A DNA stretch of 37,074 bases. Source: Alphaproteobacteria bacterium. GTDB taxonomy: Bacteria > Pseudomonadota > Alphaproteobacteria > Puniceispirillales > Puniceispirillaceae. The stretch is taken from NCBI GenBank assembly GCA_011524805.1, contig WTJO01000038.1:1-37074 (forward strand). The letters are read 5' to 3'. The notes below the pieces were generated by a model. That model was given only the letters and a program-made list of their open reading frames with translations, did no database searches and was not told where the DNA came from. Both the position numbers and the translations under genes were made by a program. Every line of letters begins with the position of its first letter. The stretch's first letter is position 1. Below, one piece after another: positions 25,273 to 34,492 of the stretch.

Positions 25273-26646
25273 ATGTCTGGTTCATCCTATCGCCGAAAAT
25301 CTGGAAATCGTGGCCGCAGAGCAGAGCAAAAACTGCCGCGCAACAGCCCGCCTATAACGGTGCATATCGACAGGATAGGCGGTGGTGGTGACGGCATTGG
25401 CGAGGCTGAGATAACGCTGAATTATCAGCCGGAAATGCGCCGTGTTTTCGTTCCGAACACGCTAGCTGGCGAGCAGGTGACAGTTCAGCCAGTCCATATT
25501 ACCTCACAAGGCATCAAAGCAGAGCTTGTTGAGCTTATTACCGCCTCACCAATGCGCACCACTCCTGCCTGCGAGATAGCCTTTAGCTGTGGCGGCTGTC
25601 AGTTACAGCATCTTTCTGAGGATAGTTACCGTGACTGGAAAACAGACCAGCTAGTCTCGCTATGCCGAAAATCAGGTCTAGCACCAAACAGGGTGGAGCC
25701 TGCCTTTTTTGCACCAGAAGCAGATAGACGGCGCGCCCGTTTTGCCTTCCAGAATACCGCCTCAGGTCTTGTGCTTGGCTTTTTTGCGCGTCAGTCACAT
25801 CATATTCTTGGCCTTGATAGCTGCGTGATATTACGGCCTGATCTGAAGGCCATATTGCCAGCATTGCAGACATGGCTGGAAAATGGCCTGCCAGCCGGAA
25901 GCAGAGGCAGCATACAGGTCAATATGGCAGATGAAGGTGCAGATATTCTGCTGGTAACAGAGGCAGGATTTAGCACAGATACGCTATCATCTCTTAGCGC
26001 AACAGCCCATCAGACAAAGGCAACGCGGATTTCAACTGCCACATCTGACCAGCCTGTGCCTGTACCTATCTTTGTTGCTGCCGCCCCGCATCTGTCAGAT
26101 ATTGGGCTGCCAACAGCGATTCCTGCTGGCTGTTTTCTGCAATCTAGCCAGAGCGCCGAAGCCGAAATGCAACAGCATATCCGTGATGCGCTAGCAGGAT
26201 ATAACAGGATTGTGGATTTATTTTGCGGGGTGGGCACATTTTCAGCCCCGCTATTATCTGCATCCAGACAAATATTCGCAGCAGATAATGACGAGATGGC
26301 TGTTGCTGCCTATCGTCAGGCCGCACATAATAAGGGGCTGGCACAATCGCTTAGCGTTGGCACTCGCAATCTGTCTGAGGCACCGATACGCGCAGATGAG
26401 CTGGCAGGATATCAGGCAGCGATTATTGACCCGCCACGTTCAGGTGCTGCTGCACAAATGCCGCATATCAACGCCTCGGCGCTGGAACTGGTTGTGATGG
26501 TATCTTGTAACCCGCATAGCCTGTTTAAGGATATTCAGCATCTATGTGATGGCGGGTTTGAATTTGACAGTCTGAAACTGATTGACCAGTTTGTCTGGTC
26601 AACCCATTGTGAAGCGATTGCCATTTTGCGCCGCCCACACAGATAG
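25273..26646 (+). CDS. rlmD: Iron-sulfur 23S rRNA (uracil-C5)-methyltransferase, RlmD-like
   Basis: RNA m5U methyltransferase of the TrmA/RlmD/RlmCD family, 457 residues. An N-terminal TRAM-like region (VHIDRIGGGGDGIGEAE) is followed by the 4Fe-4S cluster cysteines (CEIAFSCGGCQ plus a later Cys in LDSCVIL), the SAM-binding motif VDLFCGVGTFSAPL, DPPRSGAA, and the catalytic Cys412 in VSCNP. With the TRAM region and the cluster this best fits RlmD (U1939 of 23S rRNA), although the family assignment is firmer than the site. Start ATG 25273; 17 bases separate its stop from the ribbon-helix-helix gene. Confidence 0.88.
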   Translation: MSGSSYRRKSGNRGRRAEQKLPRNSPPITVHIDRIGGGGDGIGEAEITLNYQPEMRRVFVPNTLAGEQVTVQPVHITSQGIKAELVELITASPMRTTPACEIAFSCGGCQLQHLSEDSYRDWKTDQLVSLCRKSGLAPNRVEPAFFAPEADRRRARFAFQNTASGLVLGFFARQSHHILGLDSCVILRPDLKAILPALQTWLENGLPAGSRGSIQVNMADEGADILLVTEAGFSTDTLSSLSATAHQTKATRISTATSDQPVPVPIFVAAAPHLSDIGLPTAIPAGCFLQSSQSAEAEMQQHIRDALAGYNRIVDLFCGVGTFSAPLLSASRQIFAADNDEMAVAAYRQAAHNKGLAQSLSVGTRNLSEAPIRADELAGYQAAIIDPPRSGAAAQMPHINASALELVVMVSCNPHSLFKDIQHLCDGGFEFDSLKLIDQFVWSTHCEAIAILRRPHR

Positions 26647-26663
26647 CAGCGAGATATCCTGAT

Positions 26664-26918
26664 ATGAAGAAATATTCTGTTTCTCTTCACGGCCATCCTA
26701 CTTCAATCTCGCTGGAACCAGTATTCTGGGATGTGTTGGGTCAGATTGCCCGTCATAACAGGCAGTCTGTGGCCAGCCTGATACGCCAGATAGATGATAG
26801 CCGCATCAGTAATGCTGGTGCCGGCCTGTCCAGTGCTATCAGACTATTTGTGCTGAGGACAGTGATAGCGGCATCACAGGACGGAAATGGCTATTTTGTG
26901 ATAAAGGATGACGAATAG
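26664..26918 (+). CDS. Ribbon-helix-helix protein (RHH_4-like)
   Basis: 84 residues, resembling RHH_4 proteins (PF13467), common in alphaproteobacteria as small stand-alone proteins. The pattern is typical: SLHGHPTSISLEPVFWDVLGQIA gives the ribbon and first helix, then SVASLIRQID, and LSSAIRLFVLRTV the last helix. RHH folds bind DNA as dimers, so it may be a transcriptional regulator, but no target is known. Weak GAG ribosome site; ATG 26664. Seventeen bases after rlmD and 78 before the amidotransferase, so it could sit in one operon with rlmD or control the downstream genes. Confidence 0.8.
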   Translation: MKKYSVSLHGHPTSISLEPVFWDVLGQIARHNRQSVASLIRQIDDSRISNAGAGLSSAIRLFVLRTVIAASQDGNGYFVIKDDE

Positions 26919-26996
26919 ACAGAAATCTGTCTTTCTACGGCTTTGTATTTTATAAGCTGATGCAGGCACAGGAAATACAGACAGGCGAGGCAGAAC

Positions 26997-27761
26997 ATGC
27001 ATATAGGCATTTTGCAAACAGGCAAGATAAATGCATCTATTCAGGATGAATTTAACTCCTATCCTGACATGTTCGAAACCCTGCTAGACGGGAACCCGCA
27101 TCACTTCTCTTTTACCACCTTTGATGTAACTGCCTCTATTCTGCCTGACAGTCCAGATATATGTGATGGCTATATCATCACTGGCTCATCTGCGGGCGTT
27201 TATGAAGATCATATCTGGCTTGAACCGTTATTCAGCTTTATCCGCGCCTGTTCAGGCCAACATCTGCCGATGGTTGGTATCTGTTTTGGCCATCAGGCAA
27301 TCGCCCATGCGCTTGGCGGCACAGTGGTCAAATTCCACGATGGCTGGGGAGTCGGAAACAGGCAGATGACACTGCATAATGCAGACCAGCTAGGCACTAT
27401 TATTGACCAGCAAATAGATGACAGTTCCTTTAGCCTGCCCTATTTTCATCAGGATCAGGTTACAGCCCTGCCAGAAGGCGCCACACTTACTGCCAGCAAT
27501 GGCTTTTGCCAGATTGGCGGCTTTATCATGGACACTCATATTCTGTGCTTTCAGGGGCATCCTGAATTTTCGTCACGCTATTGTAAAGCCCTTCTGGAGG
27601 TCAGGCGGGAGTCAATTGGCAATAGCCGCACAGACAAGGCGCATGCATCTCTGCCAAACGGCAATGACAGACAGAAAATAGGCAGCTGGATTTCCCATTT
27701 TTTTGCTAGCCATTCCGGCCAGTCCGGCCATGTCGGCCATGCCTGCAACACTACCAGCTAG
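26997..27761 (+). CDS. Class I glutamine amidotransferase-like protein (GMP-synthase-type GATase fold)
   Basis: 254 residues of the class I glutamine amidotransferase fold. The nucleophile is Cys96 in MVGICFGHQAIAHALGG; the His-Glu pair is H188/E190 in CFQGHPEFSSRY. The oxyanion segment is YIITGSSAGVYED. Such stand-alone proteins hydrolyse gamma-glutamyl bonds; examples are PuuD-type gamma-glutamyl hydrolases and GMP-synthase-like proteins. No synthetase partner is fused or adjacent, so the substrate is unknown. The C-terminus (from about residue 205) is an extension ending in a short Ser-Gly-His/Gln repeat that is unlikely to be catalytic. Start ATG 26997 after GGCGAGG. It precedes the HyuA-like gene by 37 bases, probably co-transcribed. 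Confidence 0.85.
   Translation: MHIGILQTGKINASIQDEFNSYPDMFETLLDGNPHHFSFTTFDVTASILPDSPDICDGYIITGSSAGVYEDHIWLEPLFSFIRACSGQHLPMVGICFGHQAIAHALGGTVVKFHDGWGVGNRQMTLHNADQLGTIIDQQIDDSSFSLPYFHQDQVTALPEGATLTASNGFCQIGGFIMDTHILCFQGHPEFSSRYCKALLEVRRESIGNSRTDKAHASLPNGNDRQKIGSWISHFFASHSGQSGHVGHACNTTS
27714..27740. repeat. 9-bp tandem repeat at the 3' end of the amidotransferase gene
   Basis: Units TCCGGCCAG, TCCGGCCAT and GTCGGCCAT follow one another, with a weaker fourth copy (GCTAGCCAT) just before at 27705. They encode SGQ-SGH-VGH. The array is in frame, so changes in copy number would only lengthen or shorten the tail. Confidence 0.7.
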
Positions 27762-27798
27762 ATACAGCAATCGCACCAGAACAGGGGAAGGCTGAGAT

Positions 27799-29805
27799 AT
27801 GGCATTAATTATAGGACTGGATACAGGCGGTACATTCACAGATGCCGCGTTGCTGGATACTGGCACACATCAGGTGCTTGCCACGGCAAAATCGCTTACC
27901 ACACGCGATAATCTTGCTATCGGGGTGAGTGATGCAATGCGCCAGATACTTGGCCAGTGGGTTGGCAAGCCAGATGATATCGGTCTGGTCAGCCTGTCTA
28001 CCACCCTTGCGACCAATGCCGTAGTTGAGGGCATAGGCGGGGCAGTGGGGCTTGTGCTTATCGGCTTTGATGAAGATATTCTGTCACGCGCCAGCCTTGC
28101 CTCTGCGCTTGGCTCTGATCCTGTTATCCACATCGCTGGCGGACATAAGACAGATGGCAAGCCGCAATCAAAGCTGGATACAGCAGGGCTGGCAGAACAG
28201 GCACAAAATTTGGCTGGCCGTGTATCCAGCTTTGCTGTTGCCGGCCATTTTGCCACCCGCAACCCCGAACATGAAGAAGCAGCACGCCAGATACTCACCG
28301 AACATACTGGCCTGCCGGTGACCTGTTCATCTGAACTGTCAAGCGCCTTGGGCGGACCCAGACGCGCATTAACAGCGCTTCTGAATGCCAGACTTATCGG
28401 TCTGCTTGACCAGCTCATTACAGCAACTGACCACACAATGGCATCACTCAGCCTTAACTGTCCATTGATGGTCGTCAAAGGAGATGGCTCGCTATTGAAG
28501 GCAGATATTGCCCGCATGCGGCCGGTCGAGACTGTGCTGTCAGGCCCTGCCGCCAGTCTGGCCGGTGCGGCATTTCTGGCCAATGAGCCAGACGGGATGG
28601 TTTCCGATATTGGCGGCACCACAACAGACATCGCCTTGCTGGAAGCTGGCATGCCGCGATTAAGCGAACAAGGCGCTACGGTAGGCGGCTGGCAGACAAT
28701 GGTTGAAGCAGCGCGTATCAGAACCAGCGGTCTAGGCGGCGATTCAGAAGTCAGATGGCGGGTGAAAGACAGCCCTTCCCCGCTTACTCTGGGGCCAAGA
28801 CGGGCTGTACCGCTTAGCCTGCTTGCAACCCAACATCCCGAGATTAAAACCCAGCTTGAGCATCAGCTGACACAGGCAATAGCGCTACCATCTGATGGTA
28901 AATTTATCTTGCCGGTAATGCCCGATGGTATCCCTGACTGGCTTAGCCGGTCTGAGAAAAAACTTGCCGAACAGGCAAGCAACTCGCCCTATATCGCACT
29001 GGCAGATATTGCCACAACTCAGGTTGCGCTTGGGGCAATTGACAGGCTTATTGCCAAAGGGCTGGTGATGCAGGCCTCGTTCACACCGACAGATGCTGTG
29101 CATATTCTTGGGAAATTTTCAGAATTTGACACAGAGGCGGCGGTGATGGGCGGCAGGTTGCTGGCACGCCAGAAAACAGCCAAGGGCACAGAACTGGCTA
29201 AAGATGAAACAGCCCTTGCACATGCTGTCTGCGAGGCACTGATTGCCCAGTCTGCAATTGCGCTTATGGATGCTGCTTTTGCCGAAGATGGCAAGGCTGA
29301 ACATGTTGTCTCATCTTCTTCACTGCTGTCAGACCAGCTACGTTACGGCGGTGATGATGCAGATATTGGCCTGTTATCTATCCGGCTGTCCACCCCGCTC
29401 ATTGCACTTGGCGCTTCATCTAGTACACATTATCCGGCAATCGCCGACAGGCTGCAGACCCAGCTTGTTAACCCGCCTCATGCAGATGTTGCCGGTGCCG
29501 TAGGGGCGGCAGCTGGGGCGGTAAGGCAGAGATTTGTGGTAATTGTCACCCAGCCTCAGGATGGCTGCTTCAGGATCCACCTGCCAGACGGGCCTCAGGA
29601 TGTAACAGATCAGGCTACTGCCCTTAGTCAGGCACGCACAAAATCTGCAGAACTGGCAGAGATGCGCGCCCGCACCGCAGGTGCAAAAGACATATCTGTC
29701 CAGATTGACGAGGTAATTGATGAAATTGACCTTGGCAATAACAAGACGTTATTTCTGCAGGCACGTTTCACAGCACAGGCAATAGGTCTGCCATCAGCTG
29801 GCTAG
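27799..29805 (+). CDS. HyuA/oxoprolinase-family protein (hydantoinase A type)
   Basis: 668 residues, of the ATP-dependent hydantoinase/5-oxoprolinase HyuA family, with an actin-like ATPase fold. The N-terminal phosphate loop is IGLDTGGTFTDAALLD (residues about 4-19); STTLATNAVVEG and a central SDIGGTTTDIALLEAG (about 270-285) form the second nucleotide loop. It covers only the HyuA-like half; no HyuB partner is present in the window, unlike classical hydantoinase pairs. Probable roles are opening a lactam ring or another ATP-driven amide hydrolysis; substrate unknown. Start ATG 27799 with AGGGGAAGG upstream. Located after the amidotransferase gene. A 260-codon open frame on the opposite strand is a shadow. 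Confidence 0.87.
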   Translation: MALIIGLDTGGTFTDAALLDTGTHQVLATAKSLTTRDNLAIGVSDAMRQILGQWVGKPDDIGLVSLSTTLATNAVVEGIGGAVGLVLIGFDEDILSRASLASALGSDPVIHIAGGHKTDGKPQSKLDTAGLAEQAQNLAGRVSSFAVAGHFATRNPEHEEAARQILTEHTGLPVTCSSELSSALGGPRRALTALLNARLIGLLDQLITATDHTMASLSLNCPLMVVKGDGSLLKADIARMRPVETVLSGPAASLAGAAFLANEPDGMVSDIGGTTTDIALLEAGMPRLSEQGATVGGWQTMVEAARIRTSGLGGDSEVRWRVKDSPSPLTLGPRRAVPLSLLATQHPEIKTQLEHQLTQAIALPSDGKFILPVMPDGIPDWLSRSEKKLAEQASNSPYIALADIATTQVALGAIDRLIAKGLVMQASFTPTDAVHILGKFSEFDTEAAVMGGRLLARQKTAKGTELAKDETALAHAVCEALIAQSAIALMDAAFAEDGKAEHVVSSSSLLSDQLRYGGDDADIGLLSIRLSTPLIALGASSSTHYPAIADRLQTQLVNPPHADVAGAVGAAAGAVRQRFVVIVTQPQDGCFRIHLPDGPQDVTDQATALSQARTKSAELAEMRARTAGAKDISVQIDEVIDEIDLGNNKTLFLQARFTAQAIGLPSAG

Positions 29806-29854
29806 TCTGTGATAGCTCAGCCACGCTAGCCAGAGATAAAAATGAAAAGAAAGA

Positions 29855-29931
29855 TGGTGGGCCCGGCAGGACTCGAACCTGCAACAACACGGTTATGAGC
29901 CGTGGGTTCTAACCAATTGAACTACAGGCCC
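29855..29931 (-). tRNA. tRNA with CAU anticodon, probably tRNA-Ile2 (lysidine-type)
   Basis: 77-base cloverleaf ending in an encoded CCA. Acceptor strands GGGCCTG and CGGGCCC pair fully (one G-U). The D arm is GTTC/GAAC, the anticodon stem CACGG/CCGTG encloses CTCATAA, and the T arm is GCAGG-TTCGAGT-CCTGC. The anticodon CAT lies at 29895-29897. Elongator tRNA-Met and tRNA-Ile2 share this anticodon. The pairs C4-G69 and C5-G68, which TilS recognises in E. coli tRNA-Ile2, are present, so Ile2 is preferred. It is not an initiator, because the first acceptor pair is matched (G-C). Confidence 0.9.
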
Positions 29932-30075
29932 CACATTACGCCCCATATCAAGATAGCATCCCTTACAGGATGTATGAAACTTCTGCCATGGGTAGAACAC
30001 ATAATACCATTTGTCCAGCACCATTTTTCGCCACAGGGCAGGAATTTTCAGCCCATAGCCGGCGTGCCGGAATAT

Positions 30076-32067
30076 CTAGTGTTCAAGAAAGCTGCGTAAT
30101 TTGCGTGAACGTGACGGATGTTTCAGCTTGCGCAATGCTTTTGCTTCAATCTGTCTAATGCGTTCGCGTGTTACGGAAAACTGCTGCCCGACTTCCTCTA
30201 GCGTATGGTCTGTATTCATCCCGATACCAAAGCGCATCCGCAACACACGCTCCTCTCTGGGAGTGAGGCTGGACAGCACGCGGGTTGTTGTTTCACGCAG
30301 ATTAGAATGGATGGCTGCATCAAGTGGCTGCACAGCATTTTTATCTTCGATAAAATCACCAAGCTGGCTATCTTCTTCATCACCTATCGGCGTTTCAAGC
30401 GAGATAGGTTCTTTTGCAATTTTCAGCACCTTGCGCACCTTGTCCAGCGGCATTGACAGCTTTTCTGCCAGCTCTTCAGGTGTAGGTTCTCTGCCAATTT
30501 CATGAAGCATATGACGTGATGTACGCACCAGCTTGTTAATGGTCTCAATCATATGCACAGGAATACGGATAGTGCGTGCCTGATCGGCAATCGATCTGGT
30601 AATGGCCTGTCTTATCCACCATGTTGCATAGGTTGAGAATTTATAGCCGCGCCGATATTCAAATTTATCAACAGCTTTCATCAGCCCGATATTACCTTCC
30701 TGAATCAGATCAAGAAATTGCAGGCCGCGATTTGTGTATTTTTTGGCAATCGAGATAACCAGACGCAGATTAGCTTCTACCATTTCCTTTTTGGCACGTG
30801 CCGCTTCACGCTGGCCACGTTGCACAACCTGGATAATGTCCCTGAATTCGGGAATGCTTAGACCGGAATCTTCGGCAACAAGCTGCATTTTATCCACAAT
30901 CGCCCTGATCTCTTTTTTATTATCTGTGCTGAATTTCTGCCATGCTTTGCTCGGTGCTTCCAGCTTCGGCCAGTTTGACTGTGTTTCACTGCCATACCAG
31001 TTCGAAATGAAATCAGAGCGCGAAATACCAGATGACAGGGCAAGGCGCATCATCTCGCCATCTAGCGTGACCACAATTTTATATAGCTCGGCCATCTGGC
31101 CATTTAGCGATTCAAGCCTGTTTGTATTCAAAAATACATTTTGCATTTCTTCGGTAAGCTTGATTTTGAAAGCTAGCAATTCTGCTTCCTGCGCAGGTTT
31201 CAGCTCTTTGCCTTTCTGGCTGAGGGCAACTTTTTTGTCCTGAAGCACAACATATTTGCCAAATAATTTACTGATAACCTTAATTTGTGACATTACATCA
31301 TCAAATACACTCGCTTCCATGGCAGCAAGAGACAGGTTCATCTCGTCCTGATCATCATCACCGGACTCATCACCTTCTGCATCATCATCTGTGTCTGTCT
31401 CAGCCTCATCTTCTGAATCTGCATCATCATCATCATCTTGTTCTGCATCATCATCATTGGCTACCACACCGGCAATACCATCAGGCCGGCTTGCCGGCAG
31501 AGCAGAGTTATCTTCAACAGGCACGCCATTCAGCTTGATATAGGTCAGGTCAAGATCGATAATATCACGCAATGGCAGGGCATTATCCTGAACTTTGTCA
31601 GCCCATTCCAGCACGGCATTTATAGCAAGCGGACATTCGCAAATGCCGCCTATCATCATCTCGCGTCCTGCTTCTATCCGCTTGGCAATCGCTATCTCGC
31701 CCTCTCGTGACAGCAGCTCAACAGAGCCCATCTCGCGCAGATACATGCGCACAGGGTCATCTGAATTGCTGACATCATCACTAACATTGCCAGATGACTG
31801 AGTATCTTCATTTTCATTTGCTGTTTCAACTTCTTCAGCAGCCTCGACAACAGATACACCCATCTGGTCAAGTGAAGACATTACATCTTCTATCTGCTCG
31901 GACGACAGCTCATCCTGAGGCAGCGCTTCATTCAGCTCGTCATGGGTGACAAAGCCACGTTCCTTGCCTTTTTTGATAAGCTGTTTGATCGCCGTATTTT
32001 TGGTATCCAGAATAGGGGCGTCAGACGCCTGTTCTGACGATTCCTTTGCTTTGGGTTTGCGCGCCAT
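30076..32067 (-). CDS. rpoD: RNA polymerase primary sigma factor (sigma-70)
   Basis: Housekeeping sigma factor, 663 residues. Region 1.1 includes [20 protein letters not shown]. Region 1.2 is [22 protein letters not shown] long acidic Asp/Glu linker (about residues 205-245) precedes the non-conserved region and region 2 with [21 protein letters not shown] (-10 recognition and melting). Region 4 includes [27 protein letters not shown] for -35 recognition. ATG 32067 follows GAGGGGAT. It is last in yqeY-dnaG-rpoD, with 87 bases to dnaG that could hold a private promoter. Longer than the E. coli protein, normal for alphaproteobacteria. Confidence 0.97.
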   Translation of the reverse strand: MARKPKAKESSEQASDAPILDTKNTAIKQLIKKGKERGFVTHDELNEALPQDELSSEQIEDVMSSLDQMGVSVVEAAEEVETANENEDTQSSGNVSDDVSNSDDPVRMYLREMGSVELLSREGEIAIAKRIEAGREMMIGGICECPLAINAVLEWADKVQDNALPLRDIIDLDLTYIKLNGVPVEDNSALPASRPDGIAGVVANDDDAEQDDDDDADSEDEAETDTDDDAEGDESGDDDQDEMNLSLAAMEASVFDDVMSQIKVISKLFGKYVVLQDKKVALSQKGKELKPAQEAELLAFKIKLTEEMQNVFLNTNRLESLNGQMAELYKIVVTLDGEMMRLALSSGISRSDFISNWYGSETQSNWPKLEAPSKAWQKFSTDNKKEIRAIVDKMQLVAEDSGLSIPEFRDIIQVVQRGQREAARAKKEMVEANLRLVISIAKKYTNRGLQFLDLIQEGNIGLMKAVDKFEYRRGYKFSTYATWWIRQAITRSIADQARTIRIPVHMIETINKLVRTSRHMLHEIGREPTPEELAEKLSMPLDKVRKVLKIAKEPISLETPIGDEEDSQLGDFIEDKNAVQPLDAAIHSNLRETTTRVLSSLTPREERVLRMRFGIGMNTDHTLEEVGQQFSVTRERIRQIEAKALRKLKHPSRSRKLRSFLEH

Positions 32068-32154
32068 ATTTTATCCCCTCGCGGTATTCATAGCCGTTAC
32101 GACACTGCCTGCTGTAATGTTATCAAATCGCCACTATTTACATCAGGCACATGC

Positions 32155-33819
32155 TTAGCCAGCACGTCCTAATAATTCAGCCAGCATATCGCCTGCTTTA
32201 TCTGATGACATCCTGTCCAATGGCATGCCGAATCTTGCTATCATATCTGCACTGAACAGGTCATCTAGTATATTTGTATATTCTAACCTTTCTAAATGAT
32301 GCCTAATTGCCTCCGCGTCAAGGTCAGGATCGGCGATCATTTGCGAAATCAGCACATTTTTTAGCTCTTCCAGCCTTTCATCCTCTATCTGGATAGCCAC
32401 AACAGGCTCAACATGCAGTGCCAGATGCTCTGGAAAGGCGATCAAAAGCGCCAGAATAGCCTTATGCCGGATGATTCTGCCTGTCTGCGGACGGGCAGGT
32501 GACTTTCCTGTTGGCCTATAGTCTAAACGTCCTCCCGGCCGGCGATAGCTATCACGCATTGTACCGATTCGGAATTCAATATCATCCAGAAAGGCAGAGC
32601 GTGTCTGATTATGGGCAATTGTGCGTCCTATCTGGCGAATATCATCCCAGAATGCCGCCCGCTGGGTGGGCGAGCTATCTGGTCTGTCCACCCCGAATTC
32701 TCGGAGTTTCTGCATCCAGAGCATATCTATCAGGCTAACCGCCCCTGCCAGCACCCGTGCAAATCCGTCTGCGCCTTCCGATTTCAGCAGATCATCAGGA
32801 TCCTGCCCCTCTGCCATCAGCGCAAATCTGACATTCCGCCCCGGCTCAAGCAAAGGCAGAATCCGCTCTAATGCCCGCATGGCGGCTTTCTGTCCGGCAG
32901 AATCGCCATCAAAACATAGTACAGGCTCTTTATGCAATTTCCAGACAAGCTGAATTTGCTGTTCTGTCATGGCTGTACCTAGCGGAGCAAGCGCACCTGC
33001 TACACCGCTTGCAGATACCGCAATCACATCCATATAGCCTTCGACAATCACCAGCGGCAGGCCCTTGCGTACCCGTGCACGTGCCTGAGACCAGCCATAC
33101 ACAACTGACCCTTTGGTAAAGCTGGGCCCGTCTGGCGAATTTAGATATTTTGGCTGGGCATCACCCATCGCACGCGCGCCAAAGGCAATGACCTGACCCT
33201 GTCTGTTTTCTATTGGAAACATTATCCTGTTGCGAAAGTAGTCATAGACAGAGCCATCGCGTTCAGACCGGCCAGTCACCCCCAGCCTTTGCATTAGTTC
33301 AGCCGGAAATTCACGTTGCTGAAGGCTGGCATACAGGCCTGAGCGCGGCGCAAATCCAATTCTGAATTCCTGACGCATCTCGGCGCTTAGACCCCGATTT
33401 TCCAGATATTCACGCGCCATCTCTCCGTCTGGCTGGTCAAGCTGTCGCTGATAGAAATTTGCGGCCACCTCCAGCAAATCAAGTGCTGTGCGGCGGCGCT
33501 GGGCTGCCTCCTTATCCACAGGCTCATTTTGTGGCATCTCCATGCCGGCAAGTGAGGCAAGCTGTTTTACCGCCTCGATAAATTCAAGCCCCTCACTTTC
33601 ACGCAGAAAGCTGATCGCATCGCCATTCGCATTACATCCAAAGCAATGATAAAAGCCTTCAGCATCATTTACATAAAAAGACGGCGTTTTTTCATTATGA
33701 AAAGGGCATAGCCCATTCATCCGGTTTGCCTTGCGCACCAGCTTGACCCGCTTGCCGACAATATCGGATAGCGAGATGCGCCCCAGCATTTCTTCGATAA
33801 ATTCAGGTGTTACAGCCAC
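32155..33819 (-). CDS. dnaG: DNA primase
   Basis: Makes RNA primers at the replication fork; 554 residues. The CHC2 zinc-binding domain has Cys38, His41, Cys59 and Cys62. The catalytic Toprim domain has EGYMD (260-264) and DGDSAG (304-309), whose acidic residues bind metal. The C-terminal part that contacts DnaB is short compared with the 600-660 residues I expect in alphaproteobacteria; the gene ends cleanly with an in-frame stop and no frameshift is seen. Start is GTG at 33817-33819. Upstream by 151 bases is yqeY, downstream rpoD; this block matches the macromolecular synthesis operon in other bacteria. Confidence 0.95.
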   Translation of the reverse strand: MAVTPEFIEEMLGRISLSDIVGKRVKLVRKANRMNGLCPFHNEKTPSFYVNDAEGFYHCFGCNANGDAISFLRESEGLEFIEAVKQLASLAGMEMPQNEPVDKEAAQRRRTALDLLEVAANFYQRQLDQPDGEMAREYLENRGLSAEMRQEFRIGFAPRSGLYASLQQREFPAELMQRLGVTGRSERDGSVYDYFRNRIMFPIENRQGQVIAFGARAMGDAQPKYLNSPDGPSFTKGSVVYGWSQARARVRKGLPLVIVEGYMDVIAVSASGVAGALAPLGTAMTEQQIQLVWKLHKEPVLCFDGDSAGQKAAMRALERILPLLEPGRNVRFALMAEGQDPDDLLKSEGADGFARVLAGAVSLIDMLWMQKLREFGVDRPDSSPTQRAAFWDDIRQIGRTIAHNQTRSAFLDDIEFRIGTMRDSYRRPGGRLDYRPTGKSPARPQTGRIIRHKAILALLIAFPEHLALHVEPVVAIQIEDERLEELKNVLISQMIADPDLDAEAIRHHLERLEYTNILDDLFSADMIARFGMPLDRMSSDKAGDMLAELLGRAG

Positions 33820-33970
33820 CGCGCCAGCCCCGCTTTACTATCAAGGAACATGTCTGTGCCGGCGCGCCAGCTCATATAGACATGCTGGCAGGTGCCAGAA
33901 TCCCCATTTGGGATCACGCGAGCAGACAGACAGTCCGACTGGACAGCTATCTTGCGCAATGGCCAGCCCA

Positions 33971-34429
33971 TCAACTCTCTAACAGCGCTTTTTTGACAAG
34001 CTGGCTTGCCATTGAAAAATCCATCTGGCCTGCAAAATGTGTTTTCAGATAATTCATCACCTTGCCCATATCTTTGACAGAAGATGAGCCTGTTTCATCA
34101 AGAGCTGTTTTAATCGCTGTCTCGACCGCAGCTTCATCTAGCTGTTCAGGTAGAAATTGCTGGATGATGGTAATTTCCTGCTGTTCTGCTTCTGCCAGTT
34201 CAGGCCGGTTGCCTTCAACATATAATTTTGCAGATTCAGCACGCTGTTTGATCATGGTCTGAAGCAATGACAGAATTTCATCATCTGAAATGCCATCTGC
34301 ATTATCCTGACTGCGGGCAGCAATGTCCCGATCCTTCAGGGCAGCGGAAATAAGCCGGATAGTCGCAAGGGCTTTCTGATCCTTTGACTTCAACGCCTCT
34401 TTCATCGCCTGTGAAATTCTGTCTCGCAT
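33971..34429 (-). CDS. GatB/YqeY domain protein
   Basis: 152-residue stand-alone YqeY protein, related to the C-terminal tail domain of the amidotransferase subunit GatB, which touches tRNA. Family features seen: MRDRISQAMKEALKSKDQKALATIRLI, the middle stretch ELAEAEQQEITIIQQFLPEQL, and the C-terminal KDMGKVMNYLKTHFAGQMDF. Molecular role not established; it is usually small and cytosolic. In many alphaproteobacteria it precedes dnaG-rpoD, as here. Start ATG 34429 with AAGTGAG upstream. Divergent from carA across 278 bases carrying dyads. Confidence 0.9.
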   Translation of the reverse strand: MRDRISQAMKEALKSKDQKALATIRLISAALKDRDIAARSQDNADGISDDEILSLLQTMIKQRAESAKLYVEGNRPELAEAEQQEITIIQQFLPEQLDEAAVETAIKTALDETGSSSVKDMGKVMNYLKTHFAGQMDFSMASQLVKKALLES

Positions 34430-34454
34430 ATTGTCAACTCACTTATGATGTATT

Positions 34455-34469
34455 GATAACTCTGTTATC
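34455..34469. promoter_or_regulatory. Palindrome in the yqeY leader
   Basis: Perfect 6-base arms GATAAC and GTTATC around TCT, lying 26-40 bases before the yqeY start codon and downstream of the predicted promoter. It could be a repressor operator or a small hairpin in the mRNA leader. No known regulator site was recognised. Confidence 0.35.
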
Positions 34470-34492
34470 TCTCCAGATAGAAACAGGCGTAA

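Noticed and set aside
27870-28652. 260-codon open frame on the minus strand
   Set aside because: It lies opposite the conserved N-terminal domain of the HyuA-like gene and its Ser/Ala-rich composition is that of a shadow frame.
29932-30075. Terminator or promoter between rpoD and the tRNA
   Set aside because: CCGGC/GCCGG at about 30060 allows only a 4-pair stem without a T-run, and no promoter pair with acceptable spacing was found.
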